From Hermatobates lingyangjiaoensis (taxonomy: Eukaryota; Arthropoda; Insecta; Hemiptera; Hermatobatidae): DNA of 64,000 nucleotides. The stretch is taken from positions 1,117,001 to 1,181,000 of the forward strand of contig JAPFBL010000118.1 in the NCBI GenBank assembly GCA_026182355.1, written 5' to 3'. The translations under genes and the position numbers were made by a program. Every line of letters starts with the position of its first letter. The stretch's first letter is position 1. The notes under the pieces were generated by a model. It made no database searches. It was not told the origin of the DNA and saw only the letters and a program-made list of their open reading frames with translations. Below are positions 39,890 through 49,516 of the stretch, piece after piece.

Positions 39890-40080
39890 CATGTGTGATT
39901 CCAAGTGAAAGGGAAGGCCGAGACCTGTTGAGCCGGTGAGGGTGAAGAGTGCGCAGACCAGTCTGCCGTGGAGCAGGATGCCGAGTGGAGGCGGCCGTTA
40001 GTCACCAGCCCCAGTCTGCCTGCACTTGATCCTGACAAACGAGGTCCTTCTCCACTCTTGCCCCATATTAACTGCCTCTG
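39890..40080. other. GC-richer island, unassigned
   Basis: GGAGGCGGCCGTTAGTCACC and GAGCCGGTGAGGGTGAAGAG stand out from the AT background. Frames on both strands show no domain. It is a candidate regulatory element. Confidence 0.35.
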
Positions 40081-40435
40081 TCATTTACTATGTCGCGCTA
40101 TACCACAACTGCTTCTTCCTCTTTATCTCCATCTGTAGTATTGAATCAAACGAAATCAGATCCTTCCTTACATTTCAAAAAAAACAGATATACATTAAAT
40201 TTCTACATTATAGAAAGGAAGATTACTGGTTGAATACACAGATGCATATGGTCAACCATGAAATATTAGCATGTCTAGTTTATAATGAACATCTGGAAAA
40301 CTGAAACCAGTACAAAAAAAATCTGTTGTGAGGTAGTCGCGGAATTCTTAAGGTAGTGCAAATGCAAATAGTGTAACAAGAGAACTGTTGATGTGTTTAT
40401 TACTCCTAGTTTTCAAAACAAATGTTCATACTGCG

Positions 40436-40562
40436 TTTTTCTCTCTCCCTCCCTCCCTCCCACTACTTCTCCATCCTCCCCTCTCTCTCCCTCCCTCTCT
40501 TTCCCTCCATCCCTCTCTCGCTCCCTCCCTCCCTCTCTCCCACCCTCTCTCTCTCTCTCTCT
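40436..40562. repeat. CT/CCCT-rich simple repeat
   Basis: Interrupted CTCTCTCCCTCCCTCC-type tract of about 125 bases. Ser/Pro/Leu-rich frames are artefacts. Confidence 0.93.
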
Positions 40563-40754
40563 CACGACAATTTGTATCTTATTTAATGTAAATATGTATA
40601 CTAAACTGTCATTTGTTTAATATCCGTATCAATGCAAAGAGAAATCCCATAAGAATTCCTTTATCACCATTATAGAACAGTTTTCTGTAACTTTTAACCC
40701 CAAAGCACAATTTTTATTTATATCGTATGAGATATATATATATATATATATATA

Positions 40755-41020
40755 TAGTTCAATGTACATAAAGAAACGTAGATAAATTATCTCAGGAGAG
40801 ATAAGAAAGGGAAACCAAGCGCACTGGTACAGAGTCGGTTGGAGACCCAACGTATTTTGATCGTATTTTCATCAAAAAAGTATATATATATATATATATA
40901 GTTGAGAAGCAGTAGTAGTTTGCTTCTCAACGCGAGTACTTCGTACTTTGGATGACGACAGATGTCGAAATATGGAAGTGAGTTCTGTAGTGTCTTTCTG
41001 TGTTCTTTCCTATGTGTTAA

Positions 41021-41059
<39 letters not shown>
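40755..41059. mobile_element. PLE family B and family D remnants between TA tracts
   Basis: A damaged family B inverted piece (GTTCAATGTACATAAAG; CCAAGCGCACTGGTACAG; TTTTCATCAAAAAAG) at 40755-40880 is followed by (TA)n. A plus family D 3' end (TTGCTTCTCAACGCGAG, GATGACGACAGATGTCG, TATGTGTTAAAGTTTATA) at 40903-41024 ends in (TA)n 41024-41059. Confidence 0.75.
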
Positions 41060-41062
<3 letters not shown>

Positions 41063-41094
41063 TATAAATAGGGAGCAGACCTTCTTTTATACAA

Positions 41095-41255
41095 ATTGTG
41101 TTGAACTTAATTGCCTTAATCAAACATTATTGATGGCCAACCAGAGTTTTCCTCAAATAATTCACCAACTAAATCAAGACGATTTGAAATTATCAAGAAA
41201 ATATGAAAAACTGCTCAAAAGAAAGGTATGTTTGATCAAGGCAATTCAGTTCAAC

Positions 41256-41260
<5 letters not shown>
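41095..41260. repeat. Inverted repeat with PLE-like coding trace
   Basis: 33-base arms (41095-41127 and 41228-41260, ATTGTGTTGAACT.AATTGCC...) carry two mismatches. The plus frame around it begins REQTFFYTN, sharing QTFFYT with the PLE fragment at 24667, so it is probably PLE-derived. Confidence 0.5.
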
Positions 41261-41290
<30 letters not shown>

Positions 41291-41329
41291 GAATTTAAAA
41301 AAGAACACATAGAAAGGAAACCACTGAAC

Positions 41330-41375
41330 TCACTACTATATTTCGATGTCCTCGTCTTCAGGAAAAGAAGTGAAT
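41330..41375 (-). ncRNA. Hammerhead-like motif in 3' UTR of the long PLE
   Basis: Minus strand: CTGAAGA, extra C, short stem II GA/TC in GAGGACATC, GAA, palindrome ATAT, H17 = A. Stem I is weak in this copy. Its value is positional: it sits downstream of the stop codon of a clear PLE frame, at the same distance from the TA tail as in the solo families. Confidence 0.5.
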
Positions 41376-41562
41376 CGCTCCAAAGGCTGATAACGACTGA
41401 CTTGGCGTTCGAACTGAAGCACTCAAACAGTGTAGCCAACTTTCGGAGGAAAGGTAGTCAGGGAAGATAAAGAGATAAAAGCCAAATAAAAACTAAAAAA
41501 TGAAGACATTTAACTAAAATAAAATTAAAAGCTGATAAAAAAAAATTAAAATAAAAAAAAAA

Positions 41563-43062
41563 TCAACGATTGAGGTTAAGCCCAGGAGCCGATCTACCGC
41601 CCAGAAGACTAATAAGTGCTTCTTCTGAAGCTCTCAGAGTAACTTTCGAATTAGTCTGATCAATCTGCCTCAGGACCTGTACACGGAAACAGTCATTAAA
41701 ACTGAGTCCGTGAGAACTGGCATGAGTAGCAACGGGAAGGTCACTGCGTTTGCCAACGGATGACCTGTGATTATTCATACGCAGACTTAGCTTGGTGGAA
41801 GCCAAACCCACATAAAAAGAATCACACTGGGTGCAATCCAAACGGTAAACGCAGTTACCAGAGGTACAAGAGGTCTTGTGAGAGATAGGGTAGGTGCGTT
41901 TACTATGGACAGAGGTAAAGGAAGGAACAGGATTGATGATAGGACAAGTAAGACATCCACGACGTCCACATTGAACCATACCACCAGCAGTTTTTGGAGG
42001 CTTAGGAGAAGAGATGTGAGAGAAGATAGATTGAAGATTAGCAGGTTTGCGATAGGAAATGGAAGGTGGCTCACTAAAGACTGAAGAAGTACAGGAGGAA
42101 GAAGGAAGTATAGGGAAAAACTCCCTGACAACTGCACCCAGCCTATGGGCACCAGGAAAATAAGTGGTGATGAGAAAATTAGAGTCACTGCGATCCCTCC
42201 TAGGACCTGAATTATGATGAACGTCTGCAGGGACTATACGGTTGTTAATGAAATTAGAAGGATATCCTCGGTCAGAAAATTTCTGTTTCAATAAATCTAT
42301 TTGGAAGGAACGATCTTTTATTCTGCTACAAATTTTATGGAGGCGTATGGACAATGATATGGGAATAGCTTTTTTTACGTGGGAGGGATGGTAACTATTG
42401 AAATGAAGGTACTGCTGGGCGTTAGTAGGCTTGATATGGACAGATGTAGAAAGATGACCCCCATCGTAGGTGACGCTGACATCCAAAAATGTACTAAGGT
42501 TATTGGACACTTGATGAGTAAAGGAAATAGATGAAGAGAAGGAATTAAATGACGTAAGGAACTGATCTAACTCATGCTTACCATGGGGCCACAGGAAAAA
42601 AATATCATCTATGTATCGTACGTAAAGGATGGGGAGGAGATTGCGAGTGGCAAGGAAATCTTGTTCCAGCTTCGCCATGAATAGATTTGCAAAGGAAGGA
42701 GCCATGATCGTGCCCATAGCCGTTCCCCTGATCTGAAGGTAATAATTACCATCAAAACAGAAGACATTATGTCTAAGGACAAAATCAGCTAACTGAACAA
42801 TGAAATTGGTGGTAGGAGTGAGAGGTGGAGTTCTTCGATCTAGGAAGTATCGGAGCGCATCCAAGCCTTCAGAATGTTCAATAGAAGTATATAGGGATGT
42901 GACATCCATGGTAACCATGAGGAGGGGGTGAACAAGGTTTGATGGGGGAGAAAAATCTTTAAGGATCTGAAGAAAATTAAAAGAATCCTTACAAAAGGAA
43001 GGTTGACTGCGGACTAATGGCTGAAGGAAGTAGTCTATAAAAGCAGATAATCTCTCATTCAT
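41563..43062 (-). CDS. PLE reverse transcriptase + GIY-YIG endonuclease, N-truncated
   Basis: The 499-residue frame has no stop. RT motif A is TMDVTSLYTSI (about residues 51-61), motif B RGTAMGTIMAPSFANLF (112-128), the catalytic YIDD is 150-153, and FLDV is about 192-195. A Cys-rich linker (C365, C370, C373; C399, C404) resembles the zinc-binding linker described in Neptune-type PLEs. The GIY-YIG domain has VYRLDC (405-410), CDSFYVG (413-419), Arg428, His432 and a Glu near 480, then the end GLNLNR. The RT fingers (roughly 200-300 residues) are missing, and the ATG at the TA junction is probably not the original start. PLE proteins copy RNA at a nicked target. Confidence 0.92.
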   Translation of the reverse strand: MNERLSAFIDYFLQPLVRSQPSFCKDSFNFLQILKDFSPPSNLVHPLLMVTMDVTSLYTSIEHSEGLDALRYFLDRRTPPLTPTTNFIVQLADFVLRHNVFCFDGNYYLQIRGTAMGTIMAPSFANLFMAKLEQDFLATRNLLPILYVRYIDDIFFLWPHGKHELDQFLTSFNSFSSSISFTHQVSNNLSTFLDVSVTYDGGHLSTSVHIKPTNAQQYLHFNSYHPSHVKKAIPISLSIRLHKICSRIKDRSFQIDLLKQKFSDRGYPSNFINNRIVPADVHHNSGPRRDRSDSNFLITTYFPGAHRLGAVVREFFPILPSSSCTSSVFSEPPSISYRKPANLQSIFSHISSPKPPKTAGGMVQCGRRGCLTCPIINPVPSFTSVHSKRTYPISHKTSCTSGNCVYRLDCTQCDSFYVGLASTKLSLRMNNHRSSVGKRSDLPVATHASSHGLSFNDCFRVQVLRQIDQTNSKVTLRASEEALISLLGGRSAPGLNLNR

Positions 43063-43073
43063 CTATATATATA

Positions 43074-43122
<49 letters not shown>

Positions 43123-43125
<3 letters not shown>

Positions 43126-43374
43126 GTTACTTACCGTTGCGTCTACAACGTGCTTGGTGTCTCCCTTTCTCTTTTCTCCTGAAGACGGATTACCCGAAAA
43201 TTTGAGTCTGTAAGTGTGTTTCCTTACTCTTACTGGGGGTTACTTACCGTTGCGTTTACAACGTGCTTGGTCTCCCTTTCTCTTTTCTCCTGAAGACGGA
43301 TTACCCAAAAATTTGAGTCTGTAAGTGTGTTTCCTTACTCTGTGTGTTACTTTTCTTGAATTTTGAACTCGTAT
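43123..43374 (+). mobile_element. PLE family C, two tandem 3' ends
   Basis: Two direct units with a period of 113 bp (GGGTTACTTACCGTTGCG at 43124 and 43237) are followed by a single tail TGAATTTTGAACTCGTATA and (TA)n. Tandem units of this kind match the pseudo-LTR-type tandem organisation known in PLEs. They abut the (TA)n at the 5' end of the long PLE. Confidence 0.85.
43176..43206 (+). ncRNA. Hammerhead-like ribozyme motif, family C
   Basis: CTC (43176-43178), CTGAAGA (43179-43185), extra C, stem II GG/CC(C) around ATTA, GAA (43196-43198), palindrome AATT, H17 = T, GAG (43204-43206). The second unit (43287-43317) has lost G12 (CCCAAAA). Confidence 0.52.
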
Positions 43375-43649
43375 ATATATATATTAAATATCAACTGAAA
43401 AACGATAATCACAAAGATTTTAATCAAAATAGTATGGACTAATTTTATTACGTAAAAGCCCATTTTTACATATAAAAATTTTTTCCAAAAGTTAAAGTTA
43501 ATTTTGGTTCTTAGGTTGCTGTTCCTCTTCAGGTATTGAAGGAACTTAAAGATGAAATTTATGGTTATAGTCGTCTTCATTTTTCAGGTATTCTGTTTAT
43601 ACAAACAGACATGTCAATTTGCCAAACTGTTCCTATTTGTCATTGCAGG

Positions 43650-43745
43650 GTACTTTGCAGTAGTACTACGTGATCGAAACGCGTTGTTTATACCATTAAA
43701 TTTTTAAATGTGGAGACCATTTTATTAGCTTTTTACCCTACACTG
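43650..43745 (+). mobile_element. Possible PLE 3' end with ACGCGT palindrome
   Basis: GCAGTAGTACTACGTGATCG then AAACGCGTTGTTTATACC resembles the CTGAAGAAG.AC-TACGTG-TCGAAACG arrangement at 35839, but the CTGA part is lost. The stretch from 43679 is duplicated at 47078. Confidence 0.4.
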
Positions 43746-44150
43746 TGTAAATACCACATAATAAATGATTGAACTACGTTAGAATATTCCTATTAGACTC
43801 TGGGACCGCGAAAGACACACTCCTCAAAATGTGTGTATCTCTTAAAGACTCGATTTTCAAATGAATGAATGAATGAATGAAAACTTTTATTTCACTTTAT
43901 TTGATATAAAGAGTAAATTAAAATAATACAAAATCATAAGATATTCATAACGGAATTATTGTGAATTCAATGTTATTATATTTTTAATTATTTTTCCGTC
44001 GTTCCTTGGAGAGGATGTCATGCCGAGCCTGTACAATGTCGGGTACTCGTTAAAGATCGATGTGCGCTAGTGTAGTCCAATGGTAAAGTGTTTGCCTCTG
44101 GACTGGTGGGTCTGGGGTTCAATATCCACTATGGTCCTCCATTCATTCAC
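43679..44150 (+). repeat. 472-bp duplicated segment, copy 1
   Basis: Same order and sequence, with few changes, as 47078-47546, starting ACGCGTTGTTTATACC and ending in a SINE head (TCCTCCATTCATTCAC). Copy 1 has an extra (AATG)n at about 43860-43880. Confidence 0.9.
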
Positions 44151-44397
44151 GTCGGAGGTGTATTAATCTGATCATATCGTCTGTCGTCTGTGAGGAAGTT
44201 GATGCGTCGGTTCCGAGCCTCTATTTCAGGTACTCGTTAAAGATACTCTTTAAAGATCCCTACTCTGAAAACATTTGAGGTAGGTCAAATTTAGGACTTT
44301 GAATGTAGAATGTTTAATTTGTGGTATCACAAAGGGCGAATGCTCGGCTTATGTGTGTTCCCATGTGGGACTGTCACTTTAACCTAACCTCTCCTAA
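43997..44397 (+). mobile_element. SINE, full length, preceded by a SINE body fragment
   Basis: A fragment (TTCCTTGGAGAGGATGTC ... GGGTACTCGTTAAAGATC, 43997-44058) leads directly into a full SINE (44059-44397): box A TAGTGTAGTCCAATGG, box B GGGGTTCAATATCC, and tail CTTTAACCTAACC. Confidence 0.82.
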
Positions 44398-44718
44398 CTC
44401 TACTGTGCGGGAGTTTATTGTGTACTCTCTCTTAGTCTGCTTGTATTTTAATACAACATGGGTAATAATAATTATCGTTCCTGAATAAATAAATAACAGT
44501 TCATAATTATTGAAAAGACAAACAAAGAAAGTTTATTTGATTAGTAGTAGATTAGAATACGAACTAACAATGTAGAATCTTCCAGGAAATGAAAAATACC
44601 GAGCTCTGAAGATGTTTAAAAATTTAGAAGACACGTTGGCTGAAAGGTGTTTTTTTTGAGGATTGTTGGAGAATATCGAGGACTCAACCTCGATAAAAAA
44701 GAATAGTTTGCTCTAAAA

Positions 44719-45126
44719 TAGTGCTCTTCAAACTTTTTTCATCGCAACCCACTTTGCATTTCCTAAATTTTTTGCGGCCCCTAGGAACTAAAATAAAAAT
44801 TTAGTAAAATTTATTACTACAGAAGTTAAATAGATTAAATAACAAGAAAGTGAGATTAGCTTTAATGAGACGGGTGTGCTTGCATATTCTCGCACAAGAG
44901 ATCGAATCTTGGTTCAATTTTAGTGATTGTTAGTCTCAGTAATGAATCCATATCTAACATAATTATAACAGAACAGTTAAGAGAAATCACGTGAAATAGG
45001 TATTCTCATGTTTAAAGTGTGTACATATCAATACATTGAGAATGTATTTGAAGTATCTTGCGACCCACCATTGTGCCCTATCGCGACTTCCCTGGGGGGT
45101 TGGGACCCCCAGTTTGAAGAGTCCTG
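44719..45126. mobile_element. Non-autonomous hAT element (MITE)
   Basis: The 8-bp duplication CTCTAAAA (44711-44718 and 45127-45134) flanks a 408-bp element. Left end TAGTGCTCTTCAAACTTTT; right end, reverse complemented, CAGGACTCTTCAAACTGGGG. The subterminal CGCAACCCACTTTG and GGGGTTGGGACCCC motifs are typical of hAT families. No transposase is encoded. Confidence 0.9.
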
Positions 45127-45134
45127 CTCTAAAA

Positions 45135-45805
45135 TACCCATGTAGAAGCCAGTTTGTTTAGAATGATTTTTGCAACACCTCCTGACTTTTTAGAAAGGCT
45201 GATTGATTTCAGATAGGTAAAACTTGAGATGCCGCAAAATTTTGCAAATTCTATACGAGAAAAACCCGATTATTATCGCCTTTAAGTATTTTGAAAACTA
45301 TATTTGGCAGTTTACCGTAAAGCCATCTATTATTATTTGGCCTAGTTAAGAAGCGCTTCATAACTTTTGCTATCGATCAACAAGAAAAGATTTATGGCTT
45401 TCTTTTCCTTTTGTTATCTTTTGAGAGATAATGAATTAAAGTTTTCTTTAGAAGAAGGGTTTTGTCAAAACTTCTAAAACAAGTCGAGTCATTGTTTCTC
45501 AAACTGAAAGAATATAGCAATCTTAGGAGAATAATATCTTCCATCCAAAGGGATTTAAAAATCGCCGGCTTTTATACTTTAAAATAATTCTTAATTTAAA
45601 AAAAAATTAAAATGAATTCTTTTCTTTTTTATCGATTTGGGAAGTTTTTAAGTTAAATAAAATGCAAAAACAAACAGTAGGTTGTGCTACTTTAATATTT
45701 GTTCTGCCCGACCCACTACCTGGCTTCTATGAACTGCTTTGAATTTGAATTATCCTTTCTTGTCTCATGTTTATGTAATGTTACATAAATATCTATATAT
45801 GGTTA
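45135..45805. other. Nothing recognised
   Basis: AT-rich intron sequence. Confidence 0.45.
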
Positions 45806-45807
45806 AG

Positions 45808-46331
45808 TAAAATTTAGGATTCGTAATGTATTTTTAGAGTGTGTTATTACAAAAGGCCAATGTTCGGGCTATGTGTGTTCTCTTGTGAGGCTACCACTGC
45901 CTGAAACGTCCAAGACACAAGATATTCATCTAATGTTGTTGAATAAGTGAAGGCTAAAGACTTTTAATGTTTCTCCCATGAAGGATCCTATCCATTGACA
46001 TCAAGGACTGAGGAATATGAAACGAATAGTATATAGGGTCCTTAAGGTCAAGATAAGTGAGCTTAACTTCTAAAAAAACTAAACTTTCATTAATTGAAGT
46101 TAAGTAACCGAAGACTTCACGACTTTTAATATATCTGCCACGAAAGAGCGTGATTCATTGATGTTAAACGTCTACGGAGCAGAGTTAAATCGCGTAACTG
46201 TGACACAGTTAATCTGACTATGGTCCAAGCCACAGGATCACCCACATCCCAACAGTTTTACAAACATAGGATCATTTTAGTAACACCAAAGCATTATGTT
46301 TTTTTATTTTTTTTATTAACTTTTCCATATG
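45808..46331 (-). repeat. Long inverted repeat, right copy
   Basis: Reverse-complement copy of 35185-35711 across its whole length, with moderate divergence (for example GAGGAATATGAAACGAATAG against the left copy). The family is unknown. Confidence 0.85.
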
Positions 46332-46601
46332 AAAAAGTTAATATCAGCAAATCAAATATTATCCGGACGCCAGTTAACCTTGTTGCAACCTTCTCAATAT
46401 CTTATTTTCTATTAGTTTATATTCTGAGGCCAATACTTAGCTATCACTTGTAGAATTCTACACTGGTTTTGACTATTTAGCACAAAAAAAAATAATAAAT
46501 GTGGAAACTGAGTTCTCAAATACTGTTCAGGGGGCAAATTAACTTTGTTGATAGATTCCAACCGCAAGCTTGGAGATGGATGAGCTGCAAGCTGTTTAAA
46601 C

Positions 46602-47790
46602 CAGAGGTCTCAATCACGCGGCCCGCAAAACACCGGAATTATCACTCGCTCAATTCACTAAAAATGTCACTGATTCCCTTTTGCATGTTTTACTACTAAC
46701 TTATTTTAGTTCGTAAAAAAATTAAAAAATATTTTTATACCACTTTCGCCTCTACAGTTCCTGTACCTACTTTAGGGATTTTAGAAATGTTTTTGCTTGT
46801 GAAAGATTAACAAGTCTGCGCTTATATCACGGCTTGCTGATGAACATTTACAAGCATCGCTGAGTTTGTTTCTGCTAATATTGATGACTCAAGACTCAGC
46901 CACAAGAGTCATCAAAACAAAACATGACGGATACTGTGAACACAGTTAGTAATTACAGGCTCTGAATAATAAATGGACTATATAAAATCCTAAATTTCAT
47001 TGATTTAACTATATATCTTATTGCATTTGTTAGATTCAATAACATTTACAAAACAAATTGGGTTTACTAGATTTTTTACGCGTTGTTTATACCATTAAAT
47101 TTTTAAATGTGGAGACCATTTTATTAGCTTTTTACCCTACAATGTGTAAATACCACATAATAAATGATTGAACTACGTTAGAATATTCCTATTAGACTCT
47201 GGGACCGCAAAAGACACACTCCTCAAAATGTGTGTATCTCTTAAAGACTCGATTTTCAAATTGAATCCCGAATGAAATACTTTTATTTCGCTTTGTTTGA
47301 TATAGAGAGTAAATTAAAACAATATAAAATCATGAAATATTCATAACGGAATTATTGTGAATTCAATGTTATTATATTTTTAATTATTTTTCCGTCGTTC
47401 CTTGGAGAGGATGTCATGCCGAGCCTGTACAATGTCGGGTACTCGTTAAAGATCGATGTGCGCTAGTGTAGTCCAATGGTAAAGTGTTTGCCTCTGGACT
47501 GGTAGGTCTGGGGTTCAATACCCACTATGGTCCTCCATTTATTCACATGTTAGGTGAAAAAAATCTATTACTGTTTTCGTTCAATTGAATATCATTTATA
47601 ATATGCTATTATATTTATTATTATATTTTTTATTTCATTATATTTTAATTTTAATTGTAATATATAATTTTAATGATATTTGTTGTTATATTTTTTGAGG
47701 CCTTCTTTTTTATGATTGTCACCTTGCGACTCTCAAGTTGCTGTAAAAGTCCTAATTCGGCCCTCAGGGGAATTGAGTTTCAGACTACTA
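46602..47790. mobile_element. hAT-type element carrying a captured segment
   Basis: The 8-bp duplication GTTTAAAC (46594-46601 and 47791-47798) flanks 1189 bp. Left end CAGAGGTCTCAATCACGCGG; right end, reverse complemented, TAGTAGTCTGAAACTCAATT. Subterminal CGCGGCCCGC and GGCCCTCAGGGG are hAT-like. The interior includes 47078-47546, which is also found outside at 43679-44150. No transposase was seen. Confidence 0.78.
47078..47546 (+). repeat. Duplicated segment, copy 2, inside the hAT element
   Basis: It starts at ACGCGTTGTTTATACC and stops inside the SINE (CCATTTATTCAC), whereas copy 1 continues to the SINE's end. It contains SINE body and head in the same join as copy 1. Confidence 0.88.
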
Positions 47791-47799
47791 GTTTAAACG

Positions 47800-48195
47800 A
47801 TATCTTGATACATATAAAGTCGATAGAAGGGGTTTAGGGTTCAGGTTCGTTCAGACAGTTAAGCATGACTTGTCTTTGGTACTGATTCATGGACGCGGAA
47901 TCGTACTCATGACCCACAATATACGTTTCCACTATAAGCAGTACAACCTGAAGAAGAACACTATGTCAATATTTTTCAAAGATTATATTGACTCTGAGAT
48001 TCCTCTCAATAAAAGAAGGTTCTTTGAAAGTATGTAGACGATGACGTCGGTGCGTAGAGGGGTTCCACATGTCTAATCTCCAAGTTAGGTTTACAATGAT
48101 CTTAGGTAATGAGTAATTACGTTACTCACTCCTGACTAGACATATTTTCTTGAAACGAAAAATAAAAGACACTTTTTGGAAAGTGGTTGTGGTTG
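47800..48195. other. Mostly unassigned; one hammerhead-like trace
   Basis: CAACCTGAAGAAGAACACTA at 47946 resembles the decayed core at 35839. Nothing else was recognised. Confidence 0.4.
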
Positions 48196-48198
48196 TTG

Positions 48199-48199
<1 letters not shown>

Positions 48200-48251
<52 letters not shown>
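48200..48251. repeat. (TA)n microsatellite, about 50 bp
   Basis: Pure TA repeat on the tail side of the family F copy that follows. Confidence 0.95.
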
Positions 48252-48254
<3 letters not shown>

Positions 48255-48255
<1 letters not shown>

Positions 48256-48410
48256 TAAATATATATCAATTAAAATAAGCAGTGACACATAAACAGAAAC
48301 ACAACAAAGACTCACTTTTCAATATTTCGACCGTAATGGCGGTCGTCCTCAGGAGAAGAAGTGAATTGACGGAGGGACGACAGTCAACTTAGTAAATATA
48401 TATATATATT
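48255..48410 (-). mobile_element. Solo PLE 3' end, family F
   Basis: The plus strand reads CAGAAACACAACAAAGACTC, TCAATATTTCGACCGTAATG, GTCGTCCTCAGGAGAAG and TGACGGAGGGACGACAG. (TA)n is on both sides. Confidence 0.75.
48315..48358 (-). ncRNA. Hammerhead-like ribozyme motif, family F
   Basis: Minus strand: CTTCTC/GAAAAG stem I with one mismatch, core CTGAGGA, extra C, 5-bp Watson-Crick stem II GACCG/CGGTC around CCATTA, GAA, palindrome ATAT, H17 = T. One of the strongest motifs. Confidence 0.63.
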
Positions 48411-48411
48411 T

Positions 48412-48590
48412 ACATCGGCCAGTGGACGCATTTACGTCTCCGTTCCTTCATTCTTTCTCCTTTTATTTTACTTTCTTTCTTTCTACTCTCCTGAAGACGG
48501 CAAGACGCCGAAATAATCGAGATTCGTGAGTGTTCGTCCTTTTTCTTGTGTTCTCTAGCTGTAACTTAATTATATATATATATATATATA
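48412..48590 (+). mobile_element. Solo PLE 3' end, family E
   Basis: CGGCCAGTGGACGCATTTAC, the hammerhead-like motif, then the tail GTGAGTGTTCGTCC ... CTAGCTGTAACTTAAT ending in (TA)n. This is the only copy in the window. Confidence 0.72.
48487..48522 (+). ncRNA. Hammerhead-like ribozyme motif, family E
   Basis: TCTC (48487-48490)/GAGA (48519-48522) stem I, CTGAAGA (48491-48497), extra C, stem II GGC/GCC around AAGAC, GAA (48510-48512), ATAAT (A-U and U-A pairs), H17 = C. Confidence 0.63.
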
Positions 48591-48592
48591 TT

Positions 48593-48740
48593 TGCGCTCC
48601 GTCCTTCGACGTGGGGAGATCTCTCTCACTTCGTCCTCTCTTCTAGTCTACTTCTGATGACGAACAACAGTTCAAAATATTGAATTCTGTAAGTGTTCTT
48701 TTTATTTTTTTTTCTGTGTCGTGCTTTGTGTAATTTAAAG

Positions 48741-48775
<35 letters not shown>
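48593..48775 (+). mobile_element. Solo PLE 3' end, family G
   Basis: CTTCGACGTGGGGAGATCTC, CTACTTCTGATGACGAAC and AACAGTTCAAAATATTG, then tail TGTCGTGCTTTGTG and (TA)n. CTGATGA (48654-48660), extra C and stem II GAAC/GTTC are intact, but G12 is A (AAAATAT), so cleavage is not expected. Confidence 0.7.
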
Positions 48776-48777
<2 letters not shown>

Positions 48778-49205
48778 GTATGTTCTCTAATCGGGATTTG
48801 GTCAATTTTCTCGGATAAAAAATCAAACTCTCGTTGCCAACGTTTTGGTTTTATTTAAAACCTTCTTCATAGGCAGAAGTAAGGATTTTTTAACCAAGAA
48901 AATGATATTTACATTATTTAAAGGAACAACAATGCTAACCGGACAAAACCTTCACTAGACTAATAAGATAACATTACAAAAAAAAAATTAGTCTAGTCGA
49001 AGGTTTTGTCCGGTTAACATTGTTGTTCCTTTAAGTAATGTAAATTTCATTTTCTTAGTTAAAAAATTCTTACTTCTGCCTGTGAAGGCTTTAAATAAAA
49101 CCGAAACGTTGGCAACGAGAGTTTGATTTTTATCCTAGAAAATTGACCGAATCCCGATTATAGAACATACCTATTCTATCAAAAGGTCGATATATTATTA
49201 AATCT
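48776..49205. mobile_element. PLE family H, head-to-head inverted pair
   Basis: Arms 48776-48961 and about 48983-49190: TCTAATCGGGATTTGGTC, CTCTCGTTGCCAACG, AGGAACAACAATGCTAACC and AAACCTTC. Around the core it reads GCC(TG)TGAAGGCTTTAAATAAAACC then GAAACGTTGGC, with GCC/GGC stem I and ACGT palindrome, but the CUGANGA part is reduced. (TA)n lies on both outer sides. Confidence 0.8.
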
Positions 49206-49212
49206 GTTATAT

Positions 49213-49252
<40 letters not shown>

Positions 49253-49253
49253 C
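49206..49253. repeat. (TA)n microsatellite
   Basis: TA repeat with one phase break, between the family H and family D pairs. Confidence 0.95.
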
Positions 49254-49334
49254 TTCGAATAAAATGAAAGGTCCGTGTGGACAATAAAAACTTTAACACA
49301 TAGGAAAAAACACAGAAAGACACCACAGAACTCA

Positions 49335-49368
49335 CTTCGATATTTCGACATCCGTTGTCATCGGGAAG
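49335..49368 (-). ncRNA. Hammerhead-like ribozyme motif, family D
   Basis: Minus strand: CTTC/GAAG, CCGATGA, extra C, AAC/GTC stem II (one mismatch), GAA, ATAT, C. Confidence 0.52.
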
Positions 49369-49436
49369 AAATGCGAAGTAGTCGCGTTGAGAAGCAAACT
49401 GCTACTGTTGAGTAGCAACGCGAGTACTTCGCACTT

Positions 49437-49470
49437 CTTCCCGATGACGACGGATGTCGAAATATCGAAG
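49437..49470 (+). ncRNA. Hammerhead-like ribozyme motif, family D
   Basis: CTTC (49437-49440), CCGATGA (49441-49447), extra C, GAC/GTC around GGAT, GAA (49459-49461), ATAT (49462-49465), C, GAAG (49467-49470). Confidence 0.55.
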
Positions 49471-49516
49471 TGAGTTCTGTAGTGTCTTTCTGTGTTCTTT
49501 CCTATGTGTTAAAGTT

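Larger units (their letters stand above)
41262..43122 (-). mobile_element. Penelope-like element, 5'-truncated, flanked by (TA)n
   Basis: The element runs 43066 to 41285 on the minus strand. (TA)n flanks it on both sides (43064-43122 and 41262-41285). It consists of a truncated RT + endonuclease frame, then about 190 bases of 3' UTR, a hammerhead-like motif (41375-41330) and a 45-base tail. The intact 499-codon frame suggests a fairly recent insertion. The 5' cut falls just before RT motif A, so the copy cannot be autonomous. Confidence 0.9.

Noticed and set aside
41787..42188. 133-codon minus ORF overlapping the PLE frame
   Set aside because: Shadow of the RT/endonuclease frame in another phase.
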